This document shows, one piece after another, positions 16,774 to 24,881 of a DNA stretch of 64,000 nt (its first letter is position 1; the number at the start of each line of letters is the position of its first letter). Made by a program: the position numbers and the translations under genes. The notes below the pieces were generated by a model that worked only from the letters and a program-made list of their open reading frames with translations, did not search any database and had not been told where the DNA came from. This DNA is from Pseudarthrobacter raffinosi (GTDB lineage: Bacteria; Actinomycetota; Actinomycetes; Actinomycetales; Micrococcaceae), in the NCBI RefSeq assembly GCF_023913735.1, contig NZ_JAMXBH010000023.1, positions 603-64,602 of the forward strand, read 5' to 3'.

Positions 16774-17229
16774 CTAAAGCCGATCTACATACTTTTTGGC
16801 TGTCGCCAGGTCCGTTTGGGTTGCCTGGCGGAGGAGTTTGATGGCCTGGATCTTGTGCCCGTCGTGCGCCATTGTCTGCAACTGCATGGCCAGCTGAGGG
16901 TCCAGAATCCCGCCGGGGAGCGCCGCATAGCCATACTGGCCGGCACCCGCTCCGGACTGCCCGCGCCGTGCTGCCCGGGCATGGTCTTCCTGCTGCGATT
17001 GCTGCTGTTCGTTCTGGCTGGGCCGGGTGTTGGCTTCCAGGCGGGCACGCACGGCTGTTGCCACGCGTACCTGCTCGGCATAGTGCTCCGCAGAGCGCCT
17101 CGCCAGGTCCTGCTGGTACTTCTCGGCGTCGGACGTCCCGGAATTACGGGGTCTGAGGGCCGTCGTAAATGCCCAGATTATTGCCGCCAACACGCCAGCC
17201 GGCAGAAACACCATCAGTACATCGCCCAT
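16774..17229 (-). CDS. Membrane-anchored protein ending in a bL12 C-terminal motif (151 aa)
   Basis: An N-terminal transmembrane helix (VLMVFLPAGVLAAIIWAF, about residues 4-21) precedes a charged, probably coiled-coil region (about 35-75) and a Gln/Gly-rich linker. The final 30 residues, GHKIQAIKLLRQATQTDLATAKKYVDRL, follow the L7/L12 C-terminal pattern (KIxAIKxxRxATxxxLxxAKxxVD) closely. In ribosomal bL12 this face binds translation factors; whether the membrane version binds anything similar is not known. It precedes the 190-aa paralogue by 2 bases. Confidence 0.72.
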   Translation of the reverse strand: MGDVLMVFLPAGVLAAIIWAFTTALRPRNSGTSDAEKYQQDLARRSAEHYAEQVRVATAVRARLEANTRPSQNEQQQSQQEDHARAARRGQSGAGAGQYGYAALPGGILDPQLAMQLQTMAHDGHKIQAIKLLRQATQTDLATAKKYVDRL

Positions 17230-17254
17230 AATCAGAGCTTATGCCAGATGCCCG

Positions 17255-17712
17255 TTATCCACAGCACATTCCGGCCGTTGCATACAGCCGATTCGCTGTG
17301 GCGTCAAAAGATGCCGGCAGGTGTGCGATGCATCACTAAACCGGTATGAATCGCCGGTGGAGGCGCTCGGATATCCGGATCTTTCAACAGCGCCACGCCG
17401 CAAGCTGTGGATGAAGGTTGCGAAAAAAAGAATTTAGTCCACATCTTCGACGAACGTTTTCGCAGGTCAGACGCCTATATACGGCAAAAGTTTTTTTGTT
17501 TCCACAGGTCCACCCACAGGCTGTGCACAAGCTATGCCCCTTAGTGCACAGGTTATCCACAGCCCTCCGGGTTGGCGGGCTTGGACGCTGGGGCGGTGGC
17601 GGCTACCGTTGCGGGATACCTGCTTTTGGGGTGCTGTGACGCCGTTGCGCACATGTGCTGTCGCAGCAGTGGAGGACTTCGGTCCGGCTGCTGCGGCGCT
17701 TTCTGTGGATAA
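17255..17712. promoter_or_regulatory. DnaA-box cluster in the 690-base region before dnaB
   Basis: The region 17230-17919 has no supportable gene. Perfect DnaA boxes occur at 17255-17263 (TTATCCACA), 17553-17561 (TTATCCACA) and 17704-17712 (TGTGGATAA), with a near match at 17406-17414 (TGTGGATGA) and several shorter TCCACA/TGTGCACA strings between. AT-rich runs (AAAAAAAG at ~17423, TTTTTTTGTTTCC at ~17491) interrupt otherwise GC-rich DNA. It probably includes the dnaB promoter and may serve DnaA-dependent control or DnaA titration; there is no dnaA or dnaN here to support a replication origin. Confidence 0.6.
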
Positions 17713-17919
17713 CTAGCGGAACATGGGGATAACTCCCACGCGCGTTGCGCAGACTCAACGTTGCGGAGGCTTCAATCGGGCCCGCCGCGCTTCATTGTCG
17801 GAGGCCGCTGATAGACCTGAACGTATGCCGTCCCGTGGAGGTCCCGCAGGAGGGCATCCCGGCAGGTGAATGACTTACTCGCCGCATCAAGTCGCGGCAC
17901 ACTATGGAGGACGGCAGCT

Positions 17920-19302
17920 TTGTCAGTAACGCACCTGGACTCGATCGAGGGTACCCGCGGATCAGAAGGCAGCCGTAAGCCACCACAGGACATTCCCGCT
18001 GAGCAGTCCGTCCTCGGCGGCATGATGCTGTCCAAGGACGCCATCGCTGACGTTGTGGAAATCCTCCGCGGACAGGACTTCTACCGGCCTGCGCACGAGA
18101 CCATCTACGAGGCGATCATCGACCTCTACGGCCGCGGCGAGCCGGCGGATGCGGTTACGGTCTCGGACGAACTGACCAAGCGCGCAGAGATCAACCGGAT
18201 CGGCGGACCCGCCTACCTGCACGAGCTCATCCAGACTGTCCCTACGGCCGCCAATGCCGGCTACTACGCCGAAATCGTGGCAGAGCGCGCCATTCTGCGC
18301 CGGCTCGTCAACGCAGGCACCAAAATCGTCCAGCTGGGATACGGTTCCGACGGTGAGGTGGAGGACCTGGTCAACCAGGCACAGGCCGAGGTTTACGCCG
18401 TCGCGGAGCGGCGCACAGCAGAGGACTATGTGGTCCTCAAGGACGTCATGGAAGCCACGGTGGACGAGATCGAAGCGTCCGGACACCGCGGGGAAGGCAT
18501 GACCGGTGTGCCAACGGGGTTCTACGAACTCGATGAACTCACCCATGGATTGCACCCGGGGCAGATGATCGTTATTGCCGCCCGTCCGGCAGTTGGCAAG
18601 TCCACGTTTGCCCTGGACTTCGCCCGCTCGGCCGCCATCAAGAACAACCTGGCCACTGTGATGTTCTCGCTCGAAATGGGCCGGAACGAAATCGCCATGC
18701 GCCTGTTGTCCGCAGAGGCAACCATCGGCCTGCAGGACCTTCGCAAGGGCACCATCAAGGACGAGCAATGGTCCAAGATCGCCACCACCATGGGCCGGAT
18801 GAATGATGCCCCGCTCTTCATCGATGACAGCCCGAACATGTCGCTGATGGAAATCAGGGCCAAGTGCCGCCGCCTCAAGCAGCAGCATGACCTGAAGCTC
18901 GTGATCCTGGATTACCTGCAGCTCATGAGCTCCGGCAAGAAGGTGGAGTCACGCCAGCAGGAAGTCTCCGAGTTCTCCCGTGCGCTGAAGCTGCTGGCCA
19001 AGGAACTCCAGGTTCCGGTCATCGCCCTGTCGCAGCTCAACCGTGGCTCCGAGCAGCGCCAGGACAAGCGGCCCATGGTCTCTGACCTCCGCGAATCCGG
19101 CTCCATCGAGCAGGATGCGGACATGGTCATCCTGCTGCACCGTGAGGACGTCTACGACAAGGAATCCCCGCGTGCGGGCGAGGCGGACATTCTGATCGCC
19201 AAGCACCGTAACGGCCCCACCAAGGACATTGTGGTGGCATTCCAGGGTCACTACTCGCGCTTCGCCAACATGGCGGCCGACGCCGGCGGCAGCGGCTTCT
19301 AA
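17920..19302 (+). CDS. dnaB: Replicative DNA helicase DnaB
   Basis: A 460-aa hexameric 5'-3' helicase. The N-terminal domain starts PPQDIPAEQSVLGGMMLSKDAI; the RecA-like motor has Walker A ARPAVGKST (about residue 220), IVILDYLQLMSS-type Walker B (about 330), and the arginine finger region LSQLNRGSEQRQDKRPMVSDLRESGSIEQDADMV. No intein is present. I chose the TTG at 17920 (MSVTHLDSIEGT) because GGAGG lies 9 bases upstream; an ATG at 17866 has no ribosome site. In relatives the gene usually follows rplI closely, whereas here ten kilobases intervene. Confidence 0.96.
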   Translation: MSVTHLDSIEGTRGSEGSRKPPQDIPAEQSVLGGMMLSKDAIADVVEILRGQDFYRPAHETIYEAIIDLYGRGEPADAVTVSDELTKRAEINRIGGPAYLHELIQTVPTAANAGYYAEIVAERAILRRLVNAGTKIVQLGYGSDGEVEDLVNQAQAEVYAVAERRTAEDYVVLKDVMEATVDEIEASGHRGEGMTGVPTGFYELDELTHGLHPGQMIVIAARPAVGKSTFALDFARSAAIKNNLATVMFSLEMGRNEIAMRLLSAEATIGLQDLRKGTIKDEQWSKIATTMGRMNDAPLFIDDSPNMSLMEIRAKCRRLKQQHDLKLVILDYLQLMSSGKKVESRQQEVSEFSRALKLLAKELQVPVIALSQLNRGSEQRQDKRPMVSDLRESGSIEQDADMVILLHREDVYDKESPRAGEADILIAKHRNGPTKDIVVAFQGHYSRFANMAADAGGSGF

Positions 19303-19332
19303 GGTCGTTCCCGCCGGGGCTGGCTGGCTGGT

Positions 19333-19383
19333 TTAGCCCTGCCCCAGCAGATGGATCCCTCCGTCTTAGCCCTGCCCCAGCAG
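19333..19383. repeat. Short direct duplication at the thioesterase 3' end
   Basis: TTAGCCCTGCCCCAGCAG at 19333-19350 recurs at 19366-19383, a spacing of 33 bases. On the minus strand this duplicates the final GQG codons and the stop codon of the thioesterase gene, so loss of the first stop would add exactly eleven codons with the same end. Confidence 0.6.
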
Positions 19384-20334
19384 GTGGTTGGGCAGCCGGT
19401 TCCCCGGGGCGGTCCCACGGATCTCGAGCAGTTCGCGGGCGTGGGCATGCAGGCGTTTGTCCTCCGCCGAGACCGGCACCCAGCCGGGGACGGGCACGGA
19501 GTTGCCGTCGGCGTCGCGGGCCACCATCACCGTGAGGCAATACGTGGTGAGGTTCAGTTCTTTGCCCTTCGGATCTCCGGAGCGCACATGTACGGCGATG
19601 TGCATGCCTTTCGTCCCGGTGTAGACCAGCCTGGCCTCGACCTCCACTACGTGGCCGATCAGCAGGGGCCGGTAGAAGCGCACGCCGCCGGAGAAGACCG
19701 CCACGGTGTCCATGCCGCAGTAGCGGGACGCGCAGACGTAGGCGGCTTCGTCGATCCACTTCATCACGATTCCGCCGTGCACTTTCCCGCCCCAGTTCAC
19801 GTCCGTGGGGGCCGCCATGAACCGCAGCGTCACGCGTTCGGCGGTCCCGGCGTCGGTATATTCCTGGGCGTTCATGGCTTCGACGATCCGTTCACGGACC
19901 TTGATCCGCGCCAGGGCGTGGTCCCGCTGTTCGATCTCCGCGGCCGTGATCGGTTCGAACTGTTTGACGGGTATGGGCTTGCCGTTGTCGCCGACCGCCA
20001 CAAAGATCACCATGCACTGGCTGCGCATCGTGGCAGGCCCGCCCTTGGGGTCGCTTGACGAGACGACGGTCCGGATGTGCATGGAGGAGCGTCCCGTGTA
20101 GACGATGGTGGCCTCCACCTCCACCATGTCGCCGCTGTTCACGGGGTCCGCGAAGTGGATGTTGCCCACGTAGGCGGTGACGCAGTAGGACTTGGCCCAG
20201 CCCACGGCGGCAGCGTACGCAGCCTTGTCCACCCATTCGAGGACGGTCCCCGCATCCACCGAGCCGCTGTGGCCCACATCCGTGGGGGCAGCCAGGAAGC
20301 GGAGGGTTACGGAATTGGCCGCGGTCTCAGTCAT
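19366..20334 (-). CDS. Acyl-CoA thioesterase with two hot-dog domains
   Basis: A 322-aa protein built from two similar halves. Each has the 4HBT/cytosolic acyl-CoA hydrolase pattern: TLRFLAAPTDVGHSGSVDAGTVLEWVDKAAY (residues ~10-40) and TLRFMAAPTDVNWGGKVHGGIVMKWIDEAAY (~170-200), each with the catalytic Asp in the WxD-x-A helix. It hydrolyses acyl-CoA thioesters in the cytoplasm; the chain-length preference cannot be read from sequence. The gene stands alone, convergent with dnaB. Confidence 0.9.
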   Translation of the reverse strand: MTETAANSVTLRFLAAPTDVGHSGSVDAGTVLEWVDKAAYAAAVGWAKSYCVTAYVGNIHFADPVNSGDMVEVEATIVYTGRSSMHIRTVVSSSDPKGGPATMRSQCMVIFVAVGDNGKPIPVKQFEPITAAEIEQRDHALARIKVRERIVEAMNAQEYTDAGTAERVTLRFMAAPTDVNWGGKVHGGIVMKWIDEAAYVCASRYCGMDTVAVFSGGVRFYRPLLIGHVVEVEARLVYTGTKGMHIAVHVRSGDPKGKELNLTTYCLTVMVARDADGNSVPVPGWVPVSAEDKRLHAHARELLEIRGTAPGNRLPNHLLGQG

Positions 20335-20398
20335 GCTGCGATCTTACTGAGGCGCGGTGTTACCGGAGGGTCGGGGCCGACACATACCCGCAACAGGT

Positions 20399-20435
20399 AC
20401 TGCCCCACCCGCCCTTTTGGGGCGGACAGGGCAGT
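20399..20435. terminator. Hairpin downstream of the PL11 remnant
   Basis: ACTGCCC and GGGCAGT enclose an inner CCGCCC/GGGCGG stem with a T-rich loop. It lacks a clear poly-T tail, so termination is inferred from the stem strength and its place after a gene remnant. Confidence 0.4.
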
Positions 20436-20457
20436 TCTGTCGGTGGACTACTGGAGG

Positions 20458-20784
20458 CTACTTTGCGCCGGTATAGGTGATATCCGGCTGTGCGGGCAGT
20501 TTCATGCCCACTCCGATGAAGAAGCTGGGGTGCGGCGGCTGGTTGTAGGCGATGTTCTCGCGCGCAACCGACTGCCGATACACAGGATCATGCATCAGGG
20601 TGCGGAGCCGGACGTCAGTGCCGGCGCTGGTGGTGTAGATCCGCAGTTCCGTGCTGTCCGACGACGGCCACGCAATTTCCTCACGCCAGTCACCGAGCAG
20701 ATCGGCCTGGATGGCCGGAGTGCCCTTGGTGCTGTTGTTCGACTTCGTTCCGGCCGCCGTCAGCCATGACGCAGCCGAGGTCAT
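20458..20784 (-). pseudogene. C-terminal remnant of a rhamnogalacturonan lyase (PL11)
   Basis: The 108-aa frame contains TKGTPAIQADLLGDWREEIAW, SSDSTELRIYTT, LMHDPVYRQSVA and YNQPPHPSFFIGVGM, which match the C-terminal end of PL11 rhamnogalacturonan endolyases (family proteins are usually 600 aa or more). Everything before about SWLTAAGTKS is missing; at that point the sequence passes into the AztD promoter. The true C-terminus (PDITYTGAK, stop) is intact. The gene was therefore cut from its 5' side, and no other pectin genes remain in the window. Confidence 0.8.
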
Positions 20785-20799
20785 CCAATTTGCATCACT

Positions 20800-20823
20800 A
20801 TTGATAATGACTATCGTTAGCGA
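20800..20823. promoter_or_regulatory. Zur-like box and promoter of aztD
   Basis: TTGATAATGACTATCGTTAG lies in the only AT-rich stretch of the area and resembles actinobacterial Zur boxes (TGATAATGATTATCA type). A TATGAT hexamer at 20824-20829 can serve as the -10, placing the box across the -35 region, the right place for repression by a zinc-loaded regulator. Confidence 0.55.
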
Positions 20824-20854
20824 TATGATAAAAACTCACTCACATCCCGGCCAT

Positions 20855-22150
20855 ATGCGCACTTATCCGCAGGCTCTCCCGGCAGTTCTCGCGGTTTCGG
20901 CACTGCTCCTCACGGCATGCGGGGCTGCTCCGGGCGCGGGCTCCGGACCGTCGCAGGGCGCAGGCCCTGACTCGGCCGGCACTTCCGCTTCTGCCACAGC
21001 AGGGCGGGCGAAGGAAGGCCAGGCCCCCACCCCTCGGCTGGTCCTGACCCACGACGCCGGCATTAGCGTTCTCGATGCGAAGACGCTGAAGCCCGTGGAG
21101 GAAGTGCCGCTGGAAGGCTTCAACCGCCTCAGCCCGGCGGGCGACGGCCGGCACGTTCTGGTGGCCACCGGAGATTCCTTCCGCGTCTTCGATGCAGGTG
21201 TGTGGACCGAGGCGCACGGCGACCATGGGCACTCCTATGCCGCCGCACCTCGGCTGACGGACCGGGCCTTCAGCGCCAGCAAGGCCGGCCACGTGGTCAA
21301 CCACGCCGGGAAGACAGTGCTGTTCAATGACGGTTCAGGGAAGGTGGAGGTCTTTGATCCGGCCGCGCTGACTGACGCACTCAAGGCCGGCCTGCCCGAG
21401 ACCAGCACCTACACCGCACCCGAAGCCCACCACGGCGTCGCCATCGCGTTGGAGGATGGGAAGCTGCTGGTCACCCTCGGGAACGAGGAGGGCCGCACTG
21501 GCCTGGCGCTGCTGAGTGCGCCGGAAAATGGCGGCGGGCAGGGACGCGGTGAACTGCTCCGCAACCAGGAGTGCCCCGGCGTGCATGGTGAGGCAGTGGC
21601 GGGCCATGAAACCGTGGTGGTGGGCTGTGAGGACGGCATGCTGGTCTACCGCAACGGCGCCTTCACCAAGGTTGCAGGCCCTGACCCGTACGGCCGCATG
21701 GGCAACCAGGCCGGAAGCCATGAATCTCCCGTGATCCTCGGCGATTACAAGGTGGACAGGGACGCTGACCTGGAGCGGCCCACCCGGATCTCGCTGGTCA
21801 ACACCGACACCGGGACGCTGCAGCTGGTGGACCTGGGCGCCAGCTATTCCTTCCGTTCCCTGGGCCGCGGTCCGGGCGGGGAGGCTCTGGTGCTGGGCAC
21901 CGACGGGGCGCTTCATGTGATTGATCCGACGACGGGCGAAGAGAGCACTGCCATTTCCGTGGTTGGCGCCTGGACGGAGCCGGATGCCTGGCAAGATCCC
22001 CGCCCGACCCTGTTTGTCCAGGGTTCAACCGCCTACGTCACAGAACCGGCTGCTTCCAGGATCCATGCCGTGGATCTCAAATCCGGGAAAATCATCAACA
22101 ACACGGACCTGGACCACGTGCCCAACGAACTGACCGGGGTGACCGGCTGA
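20855..22150 (+). CDS. aztD: Zinc metallochaperone lipoprotein, AztD-like
   Basis: A 431-aa exported lipoprotein. The signal peptide ends at lipobox LLTAC (about residues 18-22), followed by a Gly/Ser/Ala linker and a beta-propeller-like body. Histidine-rich segments HGDHGHSY (~128), EAHHGVA (~188) and CPGVHGEA (~235) sit where AztD proteins bind zinc before handing it to the ABC-transporter binding protein. I chose ATG 20855 because the signal peptide then has a normal length and the predicted promoter lies upstream; ATG 20825 overlaps the -10. No aztABC or other zinc importer is in the window, so the partner must be elsewhere. Confidence 0.8.
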   Translation: MRTYPQALPAVLAVSALLLTACGAAPGAGSGPSQGAGPDSAGTSASATAGRAKEGQAPTPRLVLTHDAGISVLDAKTLKPVEEVPLEGFNRLSPAGDGRHVLVATGDSFRVFDAGVWTEAHGDHGHSYAAAPRLTDRAFSASKAGHVVNHAGKTVLFNDGSGKVEVFDPAALTDALKAGLPETSTYTAPEAHHGVAIALEDGKLLVTLGNEEGRTGLALLSAPENGGGQGRGELLRNQECPGVHGEAVAGHETVVVGCEDGMLVYRNGAFTKVAGPDPYGRMGNQAGSHESPVILGDYKVDRDADLERPTRISLVNTDTGTLQLVDLGASYSFRSLGRGPGGEALVLGTDGALHVIDPTTGEESTAISVVGAWTEPDAWQDPRPTLFVQGSTAYVTEPAASRIHAVDLKSGKIINNTDLDHVPNELTGVTG

Positions 22151-22178
22151 CGCTCCTGCCACGGCAAAGACGTTAAAA

Positions 22179-22222
22179 GCCCGACGGCGGACCGGCACCT
22201 GGGTGCCTGTCCGCCGTCGGGC
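22179..22222. terminator. Bidirectional terminator between aztD and doxX
   Basis: GCCCGACGGCGGAC and GTCCGCCGTCGGGC form a perfect 14-bp stem extended by GGCACC/GGTGCC, in the gap between two convergent genes. A short A-run precedes it on the plus strand. Confidence 0.75.
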
Positions 22223-22246
22223 GCTGCTCGTTGAGGAGGAGTCCGC

Positions 22247-22681
22247 TTAGGCGAGGACTGCCAGTTTGGAGCCCTTGCGGCCGAACAGGACGCGGTCCAC
22301 GGACACGCGGCCGGCTCCGGTGAGTGCGAGTGCCAGGGCGGCAGCGCCCAGGAGCAGCACCAGTTCGTACCCGCCCTTGTCGGCGAAGACTCCTGCCGAG
22401 GCGTGCACCAGGAAGAAGGCGCCGATCATGTTTACGGCCAGCAGGGCGGCCACCACGCGGGTGAGTACGCCCAAGATGAGGGCAATGCCGCCAGCCAATT
22501 CGAGGCCTGCGACGAGGGGCGCTGACACGTTGGCTGCCGGAACGCCCATCTGGGTGAACGCGGCCTGGGTGCCGGCGATGGTCCATTCGTTGAACTTCTG
22601 CCAGCCGTGGGCGGCGAAGAGGAAGCCGAGGGCGACGCGCAGGACGGTGATGGCAGTGGTGGTGAGGCGTGAATGATTCAT
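22247..22681 (-). CDS. DoxX family membrane protein
   Basis: A 144-aa protein with four transmembrane helices and the family features LRVALGFLFAAHGWQKF (residues ~14-30), PAANVSAPLVAGLELAGGIALILG and LLAVNMIGAFFLVH. DoxX proteins take part in membrane redox or thiol-stress responses. ATG 22681 is used because the upstream start would lie inside the operator. A perfect 13-bp inverted repeat covers the promoter (22697-22726), so the gene is probably under MarR-type or similar repression. Confidence 0.9.
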   Translation of the reverse strand: MNHSRLTTTAITVLRVALGFLFAAHGWQKFNEWTIAGTQAAFTQMGVPAANVSAPLVAGLELAGGIALILGVLTRVVAALLAVNMIGAFFLVHASAGVFADKGGYELVLLLGAAALALALTGAGRVSVDRVLFGRKGSKLAVLA

Positions 22682-22696
22682 AAATCGAGTCTCTCT

Positions 22697-22726
22697 GACC
22701 ATTAGTTGAAGTGTCAACTAATGGTC
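22697..22726. promoter_or_regulatory. Perfect palindromic operator of doxX
   Basis: GACCATTAGTTGA and TCAACTAATGGTC form a perfect 13-bp inverted repeat with a 4-base centre, ending 16 bases before the doxX ATG. The TTGA-N4-TCAA core is typical of MarR-family dimer sites. The next gene on the other strand starts 84 bases away and has its own leaderless-type -10, so the site probably serves doxX. Confidence 0.75.
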
Positions 22727-22809
22727 CGCCATTGTGTCCTTTGTCATGACTTCCGGCGTCACGGAAGCGGAGCAGCCAGGTGGGCGGTGCCGGCCGTTAG
22801 GCTGAAACC

Positions 22810-24162
22810 GTGCCCAACCAATCCGCCCCCGCTGCCGTCCAGCGTCCCGCCAGCCATGCCCGGGAAATCCTGCGGCTCGCCGTGCCGGCGTTCGGCGCAC
22901 TGATCGCCGAACCGCTGTTCCTGCTCGCGGATTCGGCCATTGTGGGCCATCTCGGCGTGGCCCAGCTGGCCGGGGTGGGGCTCGCCTCCGCCGTGCTGCA
23001 CACCGCCGTCGGCCTGATGGTTTTCCTCGCCTACTCCACCACCCCGGCGGTGGCCCGCGCGATGGGACACGGCCAGCTGGGCAAGGCACTCGCGGCCGGG
23101 CGCGACGGCGTCTGGCTGGCACTTCTGCTCGGCTTGGTCCTGGCTGTGGCTGGCTTCTGGGCTGCTGAACCGCTGGTGGCCCTGATGGGGGCGGAGGGTG
23201 AGGTTCGCGCGTTCGCCGTTGACTATCTCCGCTGGTCCATGCCCGGCCTGGTGGCCATGCTGCTCATCTTCGCAGGCACCGGCGTCCTGCGCGGATTGCA
23301 GGACACCAGGACGCCGCTGCTCGTGGCCACCGCAGGCTTTGCCTTGAATATTGTCCTCAACCTGTGGCTGGTCTACGGGCTGGACTGGTCCGTTGCGGGC
23401 TCGGCGGCAGGCACCAGCGTGGCCCAATGGGCCATGGCGGCCGTCTATCTGGTGATGGTCCAGCGCAATGCCGCCCGGCACGGCATCAGCCTGTGGCCCG
23501 ACTGGAGCGGCATCCGCGCAATGACCCGGGTCGGTTCGTGGCTTATGCTCCGCACGCTGAGCCTGCGCATCGCCATCCTGGCCACGGTATTTGTGGTCAC
23601 GGGGCAAGGTGCCGTCAACCTGGCGGCACACCAGCTGGCCATGACCATCTTCTCGTTCCTCGCCTTTGCCCTCGATGCCCTTGCCATCGCCGCCCAGGCC
23701 TTGATCGGCAAGGAACTGGGCGCCTCCAACGCCGTCAGGGCGCGGCACCTGACCCGGACCATGATCCGCTGGGGCATTGGATTCGGCGTGGTCACGGGAG
23801 CCCTGCTGGCCGTCGCGGCGCCCTGGGCAGGGGTGCTGTTCACTTCCGACGCCGGCGTCCAGTCCGTGCTGACCTACGCCCTGTGGATCCTGGCAGCCGG
23901 TCAGCCTCTTGCCGGGTTTGTTTTTGTCCTGGACGGCGTGCTGATCGGCGCCGGGGACGCCAGGTACCTGGCGCTGGCGGGCGTGGTCAACCTCGCTGTC
24001 TACGTCCCCATGCTCGTGGCCGTTGCCGTCTCCGGCATGTCCGCCGCCGCAGGCCTGGTGTGGCTGTGGGCCGCCTTTGCGCTGGGGTACATGGCCGCCC
24101 GGGCGCTGACGCTGGGCCTGCGCGCCCGGGCGGACCGCTGGATGGTGCTGGGTTCGCCATAG
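22810..24162 (+). CDS. MATE family efflux transporter (DinF-like)
   Basis: A 450-aa protein with 12 transmembrane helices in two pseudo-symmetric halves: AVPAFGALIAEPLFLLADSAIVGHLG in the first and GSWLMLRTLSLRIAIL in the second, with the DinF-type LRGLQDTRTPL loop (~residue 160). It exports organic cations or toxic metabolites using a sodium or proton gradient. The GTG start has no ribosome site but lies 6 bases after TAGGCT (22798-22803), a -10-like hexamer, which suggests a leaderless mRNA. Confidence 0.9.
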   Translation: MPNQSAPAAVQRPASHAREILRLAVPAFGALIAEPLFLLADSAIVGHLGVAQLAGVGLASAVLHTAVGLMVFLAYSTTPAVARAMGHGQLGKALAAGRDGVWLALLLGLVLAVAGFWAAEPLVALMGAEGEVRAFAVDYLRWSMPGLVAMLLIFAGTGVLRGLQDTRTPLLVATAGFALNIVLNLWLVYGLDWSVAGSAAGTSVAQWAMAAVYLVMVQRNAARHGISLWPDWSGIRAMTRVGSWLMLRTLSLRIAILATVFVVTGQGAVNLAAHQLAMTIFSFLAFALDALAIAAQALIGKELGASNAVRARHLTRTMIRWGIGFGVVTGALLAVAAPWAGVLFTSDAGVQSVLTYALWILAAGQPLAGFVFVLDGVLIGAGDARYLALAGVVNLAVYVPMLVAVAVSGMSAAAGLVWLWAAFALGYMAARALTLGLRARADRWMVLGSP

Positions 24163-24187
24163 GGCCGGCGGCCACTAAACTGGACCG

Positions 24188-24778
24188 GTGAACCAACCAC
24201 TGACGCCCACAGATGCTCCCGCCGGCACCGCCCAGCAGGCAGACCTGTGGAAGCCGGTTCTGCTCCGGGCCGTGGCCGCACTGTTGTTCGGCGCCGCGAC
24301 CATTTTCTGGGCCGGACCGTCGGTCCAGGTCATGGGCTGGGCGGGCGGGCTGTACCTGCTGGCCACGGGCCTGCTGGTCCTCTGGGCCATCCCGAAGACC
24401 GGCTACGCGCGTGACGGCATGCCCGGCAAGATCCTCTCCGCCGCAGGGGCCGCCCTGGCAGGCGCCGGTGTTGCCCTGGCGCTGCTTCACGGGGACCGCG
24501 TCTTCGGCGTCGTCGCGGCAGTGGGACTTGGCCTGGCCGGAGCCGTGGAGCTGTACTGCGGCCTCAAGTATCGTCGCCGGCACGTGCTGGCCCGCGACTG
24601 GCTGGCCTCGGGCATCATCGGCCTTGGTACCGCGACGATCCTGCCCTTCTTCATCAGCCTCGGAGCCCATGCCCTGCTGGGCGTCGCCGGCGGCGGAGCC
24701 ATCATCTCCGGTGTGCTCTGGGTCCTGTCGGGGCTGACGCTAAGGCACGATTCCCGGCCCGCCTCCACGAAGCCGTAA
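24188..24778 (+). CDS. Membrane protein, five to six helices (196 aa)
   Basis: Hydrophobic helices lie at about residues 24-42, 50-68, 84-100, 106-124, 140-158 and 164-180, with short polar loops and a charged C-terminal tail. The repeated pattern of small residues resembles acid-resistance HdeD/DUF308-like membrane proteins, but I would not assign the family firmly. GTG 24188 lies 6 bases after TAAACT (24176-24181) with no ribosome site, as for the MATE gene, so a leaderless transcript is likely. It may also be cotranscribed with the MATE gene 25 bases upstream. Confidence 0.72.
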   Translation: MNQPLTPTDAPAGTAQQADLWKPVLLRAVAALLFGAATIFWAGPSVQVMGWAGGLYLLATGLLVLWAIPKTGYARDGMPGKILSAAGAALAGAGVALALLHGDRVFGVVAAVGLGLAGAVELYCGLKYRRRHVLARDWLASGIIGLGTATILPFFISLGAHALLGVAGGGAIISGVLWVLSGLTLRHDSRPASTKP

Positions 24779-24881
24779 ACTAGAAGCGAAAGGTTCTACC
24801 CGGCGTAGAAAACGCGCCCGGAACAACCCCACACATTCGAACCAGCACGCCCTTCGGCATGGCTGTAGGAGAGGAACTACC

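Noticed and set aside
17230..17720. Replication origin at the DnaA-box cluster
   Set aside because: No dnaA, dnaN or gidA neighbours are present, and only three perfect boxes occur; I keep it as a regulatory or titration cluster.
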